64,000 bases of DNA from Vibrio parahaemolyticus (GTDB taxonomy: Bacteria > Pseudomonadota > Gammaproteobacteria > Enterobacterales > Vibrionaceae). The DNA is taken from positions 1,550,001 to 1,614,000 of the forward strand of contig NZ_UHIL01000001.1 in NCBI RefSeq assembly GCF_900460535.1, given 5' to 3'. The position numbers and the translations under genes are program-made. Below, piece after piece: positions 47,701 to 56,577 of the stretch (the first letter of the stretch is position 1; the number at the start of each line of letters is the position of its first letter). The notes under the pieces were generated by a model, which was not told the origin of the DNA, searched no databases, and worked only from the letters and a program-made list of their open reading frames with translations.

Positions 47701-48502
47701 CGCCATTCAAGTGATTTTCTAGCTGCAATTCGTCTGCGTACCCAAGGCGTGCGGTATTTGTTGTGAATTCAATCTTTTGTGGCTCGATACAATCAATCGC
47801 ATTGCATGAAGAAAGCTCTGCCGTGTACCGAGTATCTGGTTTCAGGTTACCAATGAACAAGCCAGATTGAACTTTGTCATAACGAACAGACTCTGAACCT
47901 GATTCGCTCAATGTCAGAACCACATTGTCATTAGTGTTTTGCGCAGCCCATTTTAGCTGAACACCTTGATCTGAAACACTGGCTACGTTCAATGTATTGA
48001 TGTTTGGTGCAGATAGGTCGCCACAGTCAGAAGTTTCGATGTTTTGAATCATATCTGACTGCCAAATGTATTCGCCATTTGGACCCTTAGAACCTCGGGC
48101 AGCAGGGATATATTCTACGTAGCAACCTGTGCCGCCTGGGTTAATCACACCAAACTCTTTGTGGATCAGGTAGAAACCACCGTTATACCAAATAAATTCC
48201 CACTCCGGACCGACGAAGTCCACCACGTTGCGATAAGCCTGGTCTTGCTCTCCAAATATAAAAGGAAACTTAGGATAGTTATCGAAGTTGACCCCGTATT
48301 CATGTCCTTGGAAATTAATATAGGTTTTACCGTCACGTTGATAGGTGTCTTGACCTTTATCTGCTAACTGCTTGAGCATTTCAATGCGTTCAAAGGTTTG
48401 ATTTCCGATTTCGACCAATGTTAGGTCGTGGTTCGCGTTTGCGAAAGCGGCTGCACTTCCTAGGAGTGAAGAGATCAGCCAAGCGAGCGTATTTTTCTTC
48501 AT
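44789..48502 (-). CDS. M66-family zinc metalloprotease (StcE/TagA-like), secreted
   Basis: 1237 residues from the ATG at 48502, which gives a signal peptide (MKKNTLAWLISSLLGSAAAF, cleavage after FANA); a longer frame lacks one. A fibronectin type III-like domain lies at about 165-248. The metzincin motif HEMGHNYGLGH (H546, E547, H550, H556) is preceded by a glycine-rich HGGSGGGG strand. M66 enzymes such as StcE and V. cholerae TagA cleave mucin-like glycoproteins. The C-terminal 220 residues contain three similar units of about 43 residues (GxRxYF...ADWxYLG). It is convergent with the collagenase. Confidence 0.88.
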   Translation of the reverse strand: MKKNTLAWLISSLLGSAAAFANANHDLTLVEIGNQTFERIEMLKQLADKGQDTYQRDGKTYINFQGHEYGVNFDNYPKFPFIFGEQDQAYRNVVDFVGPEWEFIWYNGGFYLIHKEFGVINPGGTGCYVEYIPAARGSKGPNGEYIWQSDMIQNIETSDCGDLSAPNINTLNVASVSDQGVQLKWAAQNTNDNVVLTLSESGSESVRYDKVQSGLFIGNLKPDTRYTAELSSCNAIDCIEPQKIEFTTNTARLGYADELQLENHLNGDLTGSIHFAQTHTTTAPNQNDVNQFPDLVIDREALLLFTPEDKTVQHVWVEVSFEGSVITRVPMLPPSALAASDQPDNGRSKVVFSHHAWSLPLQWDWMKPGLSLRLTDNNDRQGELAANELVFGGAPELIIQNIDMGMLTAPRNGNAMIKNMAKLSADYFQKIPASKLVMADYTAAYFPKVTLPNGKVYTTSSDDAGGWHGGDMREAIGKALVSTGVNNANVGITDSAGYSQAYNKRFNHITAHTNRGVYTNGIIDHGGSGGGGIVTLTDTTGNEWSHEMGHNYGLGHYPWHASTHDLESGWGWDALHRRFIGNLHWTGKAATNDVGGEVVPPFAGEFRFTRDAQAGGEAERLGTISRYTLEHPSQSRRVQTWLNNGFNIDLNSSTGYVRWNQENQSYEEAQTNAPVPTAVGVPVVTMLGIYDPHNELASQVYPLIYSNYGNVFDLPSVPDVTYHPEGWQAVSSLSDEQIQQDLWQTMKVNNQQARICQFTYTASNGESANFVGTVSADMARCESSEDMYWNINGKRERMISQDHSYSLLSKYGEGAVTYTPNTEIGEVPLCVLDKAGSSHDGAGYLTSSHCQQFSGVKHNNGADWRYAQHQGGMYQPSMISQRSCAVTVERQDGSVQNIAVANSRLNGSQSNKFHFNLEQQPLPTRVTLSCTDENGEQVLDSLIPDQNPAIDKLVGPIFVGQEHGYKQYIDEQVMFADNAALNRIDFGFVADFDKFVADNYGAGVLNNGETSAERRVGALYVYPNPVTGTRDYFLMRDISAADFPTNQADNEGWKYLGSAENHVQFGFNPLKIDRSNIDNAQRIASYFNQPQLLTWEQASSTTWGQSENAIFIDTDENGERRYFMQKRPGVNSALPAQNASDADWRFIGSDTDIEQYIAELNSDLAKFEAEILTWHKQDRMGVWGENNKTGTINDIYVYPFRGGYHYYRLIKSKYGYFPWPTQGSNPNNADWQYLGHF

Positions 48503-48880
48503 ATGAGACTCTACTTTTGCCAATGGAATAAACATTAAACATGCCCCCAGAAGTTCGGCACTTAGGGGAGTTGCATCATCCATTTCAATATGAACGGATG
48601 ATGAGTTTGATTATCTGCTGAGATTTGAATGTTAAATAGGTGGGACAAATTGGGCTTGTGATTCTGCTTCAAACTCTGATTTGATTACGAAATCGAATTG
48701 ATATCTTATGTCCAAATTCGTATTTATCTATCTATATAAAATAGGATTCTTTATGCGGTGAATTGATAAAATTCCTTATTTTGTAAAAGGTTAGAGTTTA
48801 TATAAAAAAGCCAGCCTTAGGGCTGGCAATCAAACAGGGAGTTTGAAATGAAAATGAAATCGGGAGATAGGGCAGTTTGT
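48503..48880. other. Upstream region of the M66 gene and downstream region of pepP
   Basis: About 380 bases: M66 promoter region on the left, the pepP terminator on the right. No ORF and no copy of the hydroxyproline operator motif. Confidence 0.45.
48803..48828 (-). terminator. Terminator after the opp-pepP operon
   Basis: Seven-base stem GCCAGCC / GGCTGGC with a TTAG loop and a minus-strand T6 run, 50 bases past the pepP stop. Confidence 0.88.
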
Positions 48881-50677
48881 CTAAAGCTCTACAAACTGAG
48901 TTGCGCGCTGAAGCCAAGCTTTGTCGTGCTCATCAAGAAATGGGCTGAGTGCTTGGTAGACGCGAGAATGGTATTGATTTAGCCAGTTAATTTCATCATG
49001 GCTTAGCAAAGAGACATCAAGCATGTTCGTGGCGATTGGTGCCAGCGTAATGGTCTCGAAGCCATAAAAAATACCGAACTCATTTTGCTCGACTTCAACC
49101 ACTTTCATGATGTTTTCGATCCGAACACCGTATTCACCTTCACGGTAAACACCGGGCTCATTGGTGATCACCATGCCAGGTTTTAGCTCAACTTCGCGGT
49201 GGCTTTGCGAGAAGTTTTGTGGCCCTTCATGGACATTCAAACAAATACCCACACCATGTCCTGTACCGCATTTGTAATCAATACCATGTTGCCACAGCAC
49301 GCCTCGTGCCATGATGTCGAGATTGGCACCCGTAGAGCCTTTCATAAATCGAGTCTGAGTCAGTCGGATGACCGCTTTCAGCACTAACGTGTAGTCTTTG
49401 CGCTGTTTAATGGTCGGTGACCCGAAGTGGAAAGTACGGGTGATGTCTGTTGTGCCGCCAAGGTATTGACCGCCTGAATCCACAAGGAAGAAATTGCTTT
49501 CATTGACAACGGCATTGCTTTCTTCATCGGCGGCGTAGTGCATTTTCGCGCCATGTGCGGCGAAGCCTGCAATCGTGCGGAAACTGTCGCTCACATAATG
49601 GCGAGTTTGACGGCGATAGCTTTTCAATTGAGCCTCGGCTGACAGCTCAGTAACGAGCCCGCTTGGGACTTGGTCTTCTAACCAGCTCATGAACTTCACG
49701 ACAGCCACACCATCGTCCGTCAATGACTGTTCGAGATTGGCTAACTCGGTCTGATTTTTGGTGGCTTTCATGTCGGTGACGGGGCAAGCCATTGGCTTTA
49801 ATGAGAGGTTCTGCTCAATGGAGTTAACCAACAAACTGTCGGTATAAACCGGGCTAAAAGCAAGCGACAAGCCTTCACATTGCTGATTCAAATACTGGCT
49901 GACGTACTCGTAGTGACGAACGCTCACACCTTGCGCAGTCAGCTTCTTCTCTATCTCGGCTGGTAACTTTTGTTTATCGATGAACGCCGTCGCGCAGTCT
50001 CGCTCGACAATAAGGTAGGATTCTGAAACCGGGCAGTAAAGCGTGTCACCGCCACGAATATTCAGTGTCCACATCACATCGTCAAGGGTTGAAACCAATA
50101 AACAGTCCGCATGGTTTTCATTGAGCCATTTACGAATATCTGCGAGTTTTTGTTTGGTTTCTACACCAGAAAACGCAACCGGATGGTCAAAAATTTCTGC
50201 GCTCGGTCTGCTCGGGCGGTCAGTCCAGATTGGCGTTATCAGATCGAGGTCGAGAACAATCTCGATGTTCTTTGGCTCAAGCGCTTGTTTAAGTTCTTGG
50301 TAAAATGCGTAGCTGATCGAGCGCCCATCCACGGCAATCGCGCTGTTTTCGTCGAGCGTACTCGCAAGCCATTTAGGAATGGTGGGGGTTTCCGGCTGAC
50401 GCGCTTTGAAAAGGTCTAACCCCGTTCCATGCAATTGTTCTTCTGCTTGAATGTAGTAGCGACCATCTGTCCACAATCCACCGCCTTGTTGAGTTATGAC
50501 GACATTACCAGCCGAGCCAGTAAAGCCAGAAATCCACGTGCGTCCAGCCCAATGGTCAGCGGAATACTCACTATTGTGGGGATCATTGTTTGTGACGATG
50601 TAGGCCGAAACCTTGTAGTTTGCCATTGCGTCGCGTAGCGATGAAAGGCGTTGGTTAACCGAATTTGTTGTATTCAT
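48881..50677 (-). CDS. M24-family Xaa-Pro aminopeptidase (aminopeptidase P)
   Basis: 598-residue enzyme removing N-terminal residues ahead of proline. Two N-terminal creatinase-like domains (about 1-310) precede the pita-bread domain. Metal ligands are in VDSGGQYLGGTTDITRTFHF (two Asp), GHGVGICLNVHEGP (His) and TNEPGVYREGEYGVRIEN (two Glu). It resembles the long three-domain cytosolic aminopeptidases P (about 600 aa), not the 440-residue E. coli PepP. It begins nine bases after oppF and closes the oppABCDF operon, so it probably trims Pro-rich peptides after uptake. Confidence 0.92.
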   Translation of the reverse strand: MNTTNSVNQRLSSLRDAMANYKVSAYIVTNNDPHNSEYSADHWAGRTWISGFTGSAGNVVITQQGGGLWTDGRYYIQAEEQLHGTGLDLFKARQPETPTIPKWLASTLDENSAIAVDGRSISYAFYQELKQALEPKNIEIVLDLDLITPIWTDRPSRPSAEIFDHPVAFSGVETKQKLADIRKWLNENHADCLLVSTLDDVMWTLNIRGGDTLYCPVSESYLIVERDCATAFIDKQKLPAEIEKKLTAQGVSVRHYEYVSQYLNQQCEGLSLAFSPVYTDSLLVNSIEQNLSLKPMACPVTDMKATKNQTELANLEQSLTDDGVAVVKFMSWLEDQVPSGLVTELSAEAQLKSYRRQTRHYVSDSFRTIAGFAAHGAKMHYAADEESNAVVNESNFFLVDSGGQYLGGTTDITRTFHFGSPTIKQRKDYTLVLKAVIRLTQTRFMKGSTGANLDIMARGVLWQHGIDYKCGTGHGVGICLNVHEGPQNFSQSHREVELKPGMVITNEPGVYREGEYGVRIENIMKVVEVEQNEFGIFYGFETITLAPIATNMLDVSLLSHDEINWLNQYHSRVYQALSPFLDEHDKAWLQRATQFVEL

Positions 50678-50686
50678 GAAAACGTC

Positions 50687-51667
50687 CTAAATCATGTTTG
50701 AACAGTAAATATGATGTTGCTCAGTGCCTGTTTTGACTGGGCTTTGCTGCCCACATAGTTCCGTAGCTTCTGGGCATCGGGTTCTAAAAACACAACCGCT
50801 GGGTGGGGTGAGCGGAGAAGGGAGGTCTCCGGGCAACAATTGGATGTCGCGGTTGCGTGCAAGTTGCGGATTGGCAATCGGTACCGCAGAAAGCAATGCT
50901 TTTGTGTAGGGATGCTGAGCATCGTCGAACACTTGGTCGTAGCGTCCCACTTCCATTGGTTTGCCAAGGTACATCACCATCACTCGGTCGCTGATATGGC
51001 GCACAACGCTTAGGTCATGAGCGATCATCACCAGTGTCAGTCCCATTTCTTGTTTAAGGTCGTCGAGCAAATTAATGACCTGCGCTTGAATCGAAACATC
51101 CAATGCGCTGACGGGTTCATCACACACCACCAAGTCCGGATTGAGGATTAAGGCTCGCGCGATGCCAACACGTTGGCACTGACCGCCAGAAAACTCATGC
51201 GGATATCGGTTACGTTGGCTTGCCAACAGACCCACTTTGTCCATCATCTCAATGACGCGTTTTTCGACTTCGGCGCGTTTAAGTTGAGGCTGGTGTGTGA
51301 GTAACGGCTCTGCGATACATTCTGAAATCGTCAATCTCGGATTGAGGCTCGCCGATGGGTCTTGGAATATCATCTGAAATTCTTGGCGACGACGTGTTAA
51401 CTTGTTTTTGCTGAAGCCACGCATGTCTTCACCTTTCCAAGTGAGCTTGCCGTGCGTGGGTTCAACTAAGCGCAGCAGAGCACGTGCTAAGGTGGATTTT
51501 CCGCAGCCTGATTCGCCAACAATGCCGAGCGTTTCGCCTCGATAAACATCCAAATCGATGCCGTTGACGGCTTGTACGATCTTTCTTCGGCTCGGAATGA
51601 GGTGTCGCGAAACAGGAAAATGCACTTGCAGTTCGCGAGCGGACAATAACACTTCTTTCTGATTCAT
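50687..51667 (-). CDS. Oligopeptide ABC transporter ATP-binding protein OppF-like
   Basis: 326 residues with Walker A VGESGCGKSTLARALL, signature EFSGGQCQRVGIARAL, Walker B LVVCDEPVSALD and the C-terminal OppD/F zinc or Fe-S cysteine motif CVFRTRCPEATELC (about 291-304). It pairs with OppD (nine bases upstream) to power the importer; pepP follows nine bases downstream. The substrate class (oligopeptide versus dipeptide) is inferred from the binding protein. Confidence 0.9.
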   Translation of the reverse strand: MNQKEVLLSARELQVHFPVSRHLIPSRRKIVQAVNGIDLDVYRGETLGIVGESGCGKSTLARALLRLVEPTHGKLTWKGEDMRGFSKNKLTRRRQEFQMIFQDPSASLNPRLTISECIAEPLLTHQPQLKRAEVEKRVIEMMDKVGLLASQRNRYPHEFSGGQCQRVGIARALILNPDLVVCDEPVSALDVSIQAQVINLLDDLKQEMGLTLVMIAHDLSVVRHISDRVMVMYLGKPMEVGRYDQVFDDAQHPYTKALLSAVPIANPQLARNRDIQLLPGDLPSPLTPPSGCVFRTRCPEATELCGQQSPVKTGTEQHHIYCSNMI

Positions 51668-51676
51668 AACGTTTCC

Positions 51677-52660
51677 TTAAGCCGACTGGTGGATGAGTGA
51701 AATGCTGCTTTGGGCTTTGACATGGCAGGCGATGGATTGACGACCATTGAGCGGCATAAACTTCGGCGTTTCGGCTTGGCAGCGAGCGAGGCGGTAATCA
51801 CAGCGATCTCTAAACGGGCAGCCTTGGTGGTTAATTAAGGCGCTCGGTGGATTGCCAGGGATAGTTGGCAAACGAGGCATGTCTTCGGTGATCGAAGGAA
51901 TTGCTCTCAGTAAGCCTTGGGTATAAGGGTGTGCGGGCTGAGCAAAGAGGGTGTCCGTATCTGCTTGTTCCATTTTTTGTCCGCCGTACATTACCAACAC
52001 GCGGTCACACATTTCGGCGACAACGCCCATGTCGTGCGTTATCAGCAATATCGCGGTATTAAACTCTTTTTGTAACTCACGTAATAACGTCAGGATTTGC
52101 GCTTGTACTGTCACATCGAGTGCGGTTGTGGGCTCATCGGCAATAAGCAGTTCCGGTTTACACAACAACGCCATGGCAATCATCACACGTTGGCGCATAC
52201 CGCCAGAAAGCTCGTGTGGATATTGGTTCATGCGTGTTTCCGGAGAAGGAATCCGCACCGCATCCAACATCTGAATGGATTCCGCAATGGCTTGCTTGCG
52301 ACTCATGCCTTTGTGCACCATCAACACTTCGCTCAGCTGCTTGCCTATCTTCATAAATGGATTCAGAGAGGTCATGGGATCTTGGAAGATCATGCCGATT
52401 TTCTCTGCGCGAATACGGTTGAGCTGTTTCTTGGACATTGAGAGTAAGTTCTCGCCATGAAATAAGGCTTCACCGGATACATTACCGTTGTCGGCGGTGA
52501 GCCCCATCAGCGCAAATACCGATTGGCTTTTACCAGAGCCTGATTCACCCACAATGCCGAGCGTTTCTCCTGCTTTAATCGAGTAGGAAAGGTTGCTGAC
52601 CGCTTGCACTTGTCCGTCTGGCGTATCGAAGCGCACGTTCATGTTTTCAATAGATAGCAT
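51677..52660 (-). CDS. Oligopeptide ABC transporter ATP-binding protein OppD-like
   Basis: 327 residues from the ATG at 52660 (a longer frame to 52786 runs back into oppC and is not used). Walker A VGESGSGKSQSVFALMG, signature HELSGGMRQRVMIAMALL, Walker B LLIADEPTTALD and C-terminal cysteines in GCPFRDRCDYRLARC are typical. Ten bases separate it from oppC. It forms the heteromeric ATPase with OppF. Confidence 0.9.
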   Translation of the reverse strand: MLSIENMNVRFDTPDGQVQAVSNLSYSIKAGETLGIVGESGSGKSQSVFALMGLTADNGNVSGEALFHGENLLSMSKKQLNRIRAEKIGMIFQDPMTSLNPFMKIGKQLSEVLMVHKGMSRKQAIAESIQMLDAVRIPSPETRMNQYPHELSGGMRQRVMIAMALLCKPELLIADEPTTALDVTVQAQILTLLRELQKEFNTAILLITHDMGVVAEMCDRVLVMYGGQKMEQADTDTLFAQPAHPYTQGLLRAIPSITEDMPRLPTIPGNPPSALINHQGCPFRDRCDYRLARCQAETPKFMPLNGRQSIACHVKAQSSISLIHQSA

Positions 52661-52670
52661 GGAGTTGTCC

Positions 52671-53603
52671 TTATCGATCTTTCGGGTCAAGAGCGTCGCG
52701 TAAGCCATCGCCGATGAAGTTGAAACAGAATAGGGTTGTGACCAAGAACAGGGATGGAAAAAGCAGCATCCACAAGGCAACATCAATGGTTTTTGCGCCT
52801 TCGGAAATCAGTATTCCCCAGCTGGTGTCTGGTGGTTGGACGCCTAAGCCTAAAAAGCTTAAGAACGATTCAAACATGATGAAACCGGGCACCATGAGCG
52901 ATGAATAGACCATTACAATTCCCAATACGTTCGGCAGCACGTGACGACGAACGATGGTGAACTTTGAAACGCCAATGGAATGTGCCGCTTCGATGAACTC
53001 GCGCTTTTTAATTCCGAAGGTCACGCCGCGTACCACGCGAGCGATTCCCAACCATGACACCATGCCAATTACGATAAAAATCAGATAGATGTTGTTGCCA
53101 AAGAGGGTGACGAAAAGGATGACCATGAACATAAATGGTACTGAATCCAACACTTCGATGATGCGCATCATCACGCTATCTACGACGCCGCCTAGGTAGC
53201 CTGAAATGCTGCCCCAAATTGTTCCGATAACGACGGCGACTAACGCGCCCACAAAGCCAACTAAAATTGAAAGGCGACCACCTTGCATGGCGCGGGCAAA
53301 AAGGTCTTGGCCGAGATCGTCGGTACCAAAGTAATGGCCGCTGCTAAGTGATGGCTTTCCTAGTTCGTATGGGTCGGCGAGTACGTCCCAATCAATCTCA
53401 TCGTGTCCAAAGGCCGCAATCGATGGGCCAAACGTGATGCACAAAGTGATGAACGTGAGCACATAAACCGATGTCATCGCGGCGCGGTTTTTTCGAAAAC
53501 GAGCCCAGGCATCTTGCCACAAACTACGACCTTCCACCGCTTCGATATTGTCTACGACTTGGTCTTGTAAGGATTGAGTATCCAGTTTCTTAATCGATAA
53601 CAT
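52671..53603 (-). CDS. Oligopeptide ABC transporter permease OppC-like
   Basis: 310 residues, six spans after an N-terminal cytosolic tail. The permease loop motif EFIEAAHSIGVSKFTIVRRH (about 209-228) and GTDDLGQDLFARAMQGGRLS (about 94-113) are characteristic of OppC/DppC. It starts nine bases after oppB. Confidence 0.9.
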   Translation of the reverse strand: MLSIKKLDTQSLQDQVVDNIEAVEGRSLWQDAWARFRKNRAAMTSVYVLTFITLCITFGPSIAAFGHDEIDWDVLADPYELGKPSLSSGHYFGTDDLGQDLFARAMQGGRLSILVGFVGALVAVVIGTIWGSISGYLGGVVDSVMMRIIEVLDSVPFMFMVILFVTLFGNNIYLIFIVIGMVSWLGIARVVRGVTFGIKKREFIEAAHSIGVSKFTIVRRHVLPNVLGIVMVYSSLMVPGFIMFESFLSFLGLGVQPPDTSWGILISEGAKTIDVALWMLLFPSLFLVTTLFCFNFIGDGLRDALDPKDR

Positions 53604-53612
53604 GTTTGACTC

Positions 53613-54533
53613 CTAAACTCGGATACGTGGGTCGATCACCGTGTACAACAAATCGACCACAAGATTAAAGAAGATGGTGAGTGAGGCGACAATTAAGGTG
53701 ATGCCCATTACTAAGCCGTAGTCGCGATTCAGTGCACCAGAGACAAAGTGCTGGCCCATACCACCAGTGCCGAAAAAGATGTCGATGATGACAGAGCCCG
53801 TCACGACAGAGACAAACGCTGGCCCGAGCATGGCGACGACGGGGATCAATGACGGACGCAGTGCATGGTGGAACAAGATGTAGGCGGTCGATAATCCCTT
53901 CGCTTTTGCGGTGCGAATGTAAGGCTGATTGAGGGTTTCAATCATCGCGCCGCGCATGACACGCGCGATGCTAGCGACTGATCCAATGGCCAGACTTAAT
54001 ACCGGCAAAACAAGAAAAGCTAATTGCCCACCTTCCCAGCCACCAGCGGGGAGCCAACTAAGCTGAATCGCAAAAATGGTGACAAGCACGGGAGCCAAAA
54101 CAAAAGCAGGAACAACCACGCCCGTCATCGAGAGTGTCATTAATCCGTAATCCAAACGGCTATTGCGCTTTAATGCGGCAATAGTGCCGAGCAGCATCCC
54201 AAGTGGGACTGAGATGCTAAAAGAGAGCACCCCAAGCATTGCCGATACGGGCCAAGATTGGGCAACCAGTTGAGTGACAGAGAAGTCTTGGTAAACAAAG
54301 CTTGGGCCTAAATCGCCCTGCACAAAGTTTGTAATGTAAATCCAAAACTGAACCAGAAATGGTTCATCAAGGTGGAATTTTGCTTCGATGTTGGCGCGCA
54401 CGATTTCCGGCATTGGGCGTTCCATATCAAACGGGCCACCCGGTGCGATGTGCATCAACCAGAAAGAAACCAGCGCAATAAACAGCAAGGTTGGAACGGC
54501 GATGGCTAGCCGTCTCAGAATGTACCAAATCAT
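53613..54533 (-). CDS. Oligopeptide ABC transporter permease OppB-like
   Basis: 306 residues of the OppB/DppB family: MIWYILRRLAIAVPTLLFIA start, IAPGGPFDMERPMPEIVRAN region, and coupling loop YIRTAKAKGLSTAYILFHHA. It forms the channel with OppC. It lies after a 166-base gap from oppA, which may hold RNA processing or stability signals that let oppA be made in excess. Confidence 0.9.
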   Translation of the reverse strand: MIWYILRRLAIAVPTLLFIALVSFWLMHIAPGGPFDMERPMPEIVRANIEAKFHLDEPFLVQFWIYITNFVQGDLGPSFVYQDFSVTQLVAQSWPVSAMLGVLSFSISVPLGMLLGTIAALKRNSRLDYGLMTLSMTGVVVPAFVLAPVLVTIFAIQLSWLPAGGWEGGQLAFLVLPVLSLAIGSVASIARVMRGAMIETLNQPYIRTAKAKGLSTAYILFHHALRPSLIPVVAMLGPAFVSVVTGSVIIDIFFGTGGMGQHFVSGALNRDYGLVMGITLIVASLTIFFNLVVDLLYTVIDPRIRV

Positions 54534-54699
54534 GATCCATCATCCTTTGGTAAAACGACGCCACATCCCGCCGCGTCGAATAAAAGGTGAAAAAAATTGG
54601 CCTGTGCTCATTACCGAGGAAAGAGAGGTTCGAGAAGGTATGCCATGTATTGGCAATGTCAGTGCTAGTTACCTTATCGATACAGGCCGAAACATGCCT
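54534..54699. other. oppA-oppB spacer
   Basis: Contains short self-complementary pieces (e.g. GCCA/TGGC around 54644 and GGCCTGT/ACAGGCC at the two ends) but no strong terminator, so read-through from oppA into oppB is likely. Its only long ORFs are antisense to oppA. Confidence 0.35.
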
Positions 54700-56310
54700 T
54701 TAGTGGACTTTCACATAGACATTCTTGCGGTAGTACGAGGACTCGGGGTTAGTGCGCTCGTAGCCACCGACATAAGGCTTGATCAGGTATTGATCGTTGC
54801 CAGGGCGGTAAACTGGAATGATCGCCATATCGTCAATCAACATGCTTTCTGCTTGCAGATACAGCTCAGATGGGTCGCTCATGGTCTTAGATTGCGACAT
54901 CAACTCATCGTATTTCGGGTTGTGGTAACGTGAATCGTTGTACTCGCCATTTGAGACGAAGATATCTAACCAAGTCGATGCCTCATTGTAGTCGGCTGTC
55001 CAGCCGCCGCGTGTAATTTCTGTGGGTTCTTTCAAGGCATAGAAGACTTTAGGTTCCAACTGCTTGATGGTGACTTGTGCGCCTAAACGGCTCTTCCACA
55101 TGCCCGCCATGGCTGTCGCCATTTTTACATCCATCGAGAAAGTCGGGACGGTAAACGTCAACTTAAGTGGGTTACTTTGGTTGTAGCCTGCCTCTGCTAA
55201 CAAACGCTTTGCTTCGTCAATTCGTTGGATTTGGTCCCACTTTGAATATTCCGGTGTGTGCGATTGAAACCCATCGGTTTGCGGTGGTACTAGCGTGAAC
55301 ATCGGAATGCCACCATTTCTTAAAATCGAATCAGTCAGTAGATTGCGATCAATGGCGTAGGAGAGGGCTTGGCGAACTCGACGATCTTTGGTCGGTCCTT
55401 CTTGCGTATTTAGGTAGTAAAAAGTCGAACCTAGCGAAGCACTCGTATCAGCCACATCTTGAGGCAGTTTGCTTATTAGTTTCCTTTTTTGTGCGGCAGG
55501 AATCGACATGACCTGATCGATTTCGCCTGCTAGGTAGCGATTTAGCACGACATTAGCATCACCGATCGGCAGCCAAGTGATTTTATCTAAGACGACGTTG
55601 TTTGCATCCCAATAGTGCGGGTTTTTCTTTATTACCATCTTCTCGTTTACCTTCCACTCCGAAACGGTAAACGCGCCGTTGGTTACGATGTTCTCAGGTT
55701 GTGTCCAGTTACTGCCGTGTTCCTCTACCGTTGTTTGATGAACCGGAGCAAGAACGGGGTGGCTCAGGAGTTTTATGAAGAACGGAATTGGCTGCTCCAA
55801 AGTGACTTGGAAGGTTTTTTCATCCAACGCTTTCACGCCCAATGAATCAGGTTTCGCTTCGCCTTTCATAATGGCTTGCGAGTTTAGGATATTCGGTATG
55901 GCGGCAAACCAAGCGTAAGGTGATGCCGTGTTAGGGTCGAGCAATCGTTGCCAACTGTAGACAAAATCTTGAGCGGTCACTGCGTCGCCGTTTGACCATT
56001 TCGCATCGCGCAAGTGGAAAGTGTAAACCGTATTGTTGTCATTCACCGTCCAAGATTCTGCAATCCCAGGAATCGTTTTGCCTTGTTTGTCCTGAATGGT
56101 TAAGCCTTCAAACAAGTCTCGACCAAGGTTGAACGCAGGCTCCGCGGCTTGTTTTGCAGGATCGATAGAGGTGACTTCCGCCCCGTTGTTAAGCGTAATT
56201 TCTTGCGTCTCTGCAAGCGTCACGCCAGCCGGATACGGCACTGCGTAGCTCGGTGTAGCCAGTATCGGACTCATTATCGATGCTAGCAAAAGTAGTTTAG
56301 GTAATTTCAT
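54700..56310 (-). CDS. Oligopeptide ABC transporter substrate-binding protein OppA-like
   Basis: 536-residue periplasmic binding protein (solute-binding family 5) with a signal peptide (MKLPKLLLLASIMSPILATP, then SYA). The family hallmark AEPAFNLGRDLFEGLTIQD (about 56-74) is near the N-terminus and typical OppA segments follow (SWTVNDNNTVYTFHLRDAKW). It heads oppABCDF-pepP. The promoter region carries a motif like the hydroxyproline operator, hinting at shared control with collagen-derived substrates. Confidence 0.92.
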   Translation of the reverse strand: MKLPKLLLLASIMSPILATPSYAVPYPAGVTLAETQEITLNNGAEVTSIDPAKQAAEPAFNLGRDLFEGLTIQDKQGKTIPGIAESWTVNDNNTVYTFHLRDAKWSNGDAVTAQDFVYSWQRLLDPNTASPYAWFAAIPNILNSQAIMKGEAKPDSLGVKALDEKTFQVTLEQPIPFFIKLLSHPVLAPVHQTTVEEHGSNWTQPENIVTNGAFTVSEWKVNEKMVIKKNPHYWDANNVVLDKITWLPIGDANVVLNRYLAGEIDQVMSIPAAQKRKLISKLPQDVADTSASLGSTFYYLNTQEGPTKDRRVRQALSYAIDRNLLTDSILRNGGIPMFTLVPPQTDGFQSHTPEYSKWDQIQRIDEAKRLLAEAGYNQSNPLKLTFTVPTFSMDVKMATAMAGMWKSRLGAQVTIKQLEPKVFYALKEPTEITRGGWTADYNEASTWLDIFVSNGEYNDSRYHNPKYDELMSQSKTMSDPSELYLQAESMLIDDMAIIPVYRPGNDQYLIKPYVGGYERTNPESSYYRKNVYVKVH

Positions 56311-56353
56311 CCTTGTCTCACTCTATTCATCCTGAAAGGTGCTCAAAATGTAT

Positions 56354-56365
56354 ATTGTATAAATT
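56354..56365. promoter_or_regulatory. Operator-like motif before oppA
   Basis: ATTGTATAAATT keeps the left half of ATTGTATACAAT exactly and differs at three bases on the right. A second, wider-spaced repeat ATTGTCTGTACAAT overlaps it (56363-56376). They lie 44-66 bases before the oppA start. Confidence 0.45.
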
Positions 56366-56502
56366 GTCTGTACAATCGAGTTTTAACATAGTTGTAACAA
56401 GGTGCTGAAAGTCGGGCTGTTCGGTCTCAAAAAGTGAGCTAGTAGAATTTTTATCGCGGCTGATTGCCAAGTTGGCATTAAGGAAAGAATATTTGTGGTG
56501 GG

Positions 56503-56542
56503 CAAAAATAAAAATCCCCTTCGCGCAGGGCGAGAAGGGGAT
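56503..56542 (-). terminator. Terminator after the PepT-like gene
   Basis: Nine-base stem ATCCCCTTC / GAAGGGGAT with a T-rich minus-strand tail, 36 bases past the stop codon. Confidence 0.88.
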
Positions 56543-56577
56543 GAAAGTCGGAAGTTAATCTAAATATTTGAGTGAGG

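Noticed and set aside
54388..54933. Long plus-strand ORF across oppA-oppB
   Set aside because: Antisense to two well-supported genes and without any domain; a shadow frame.
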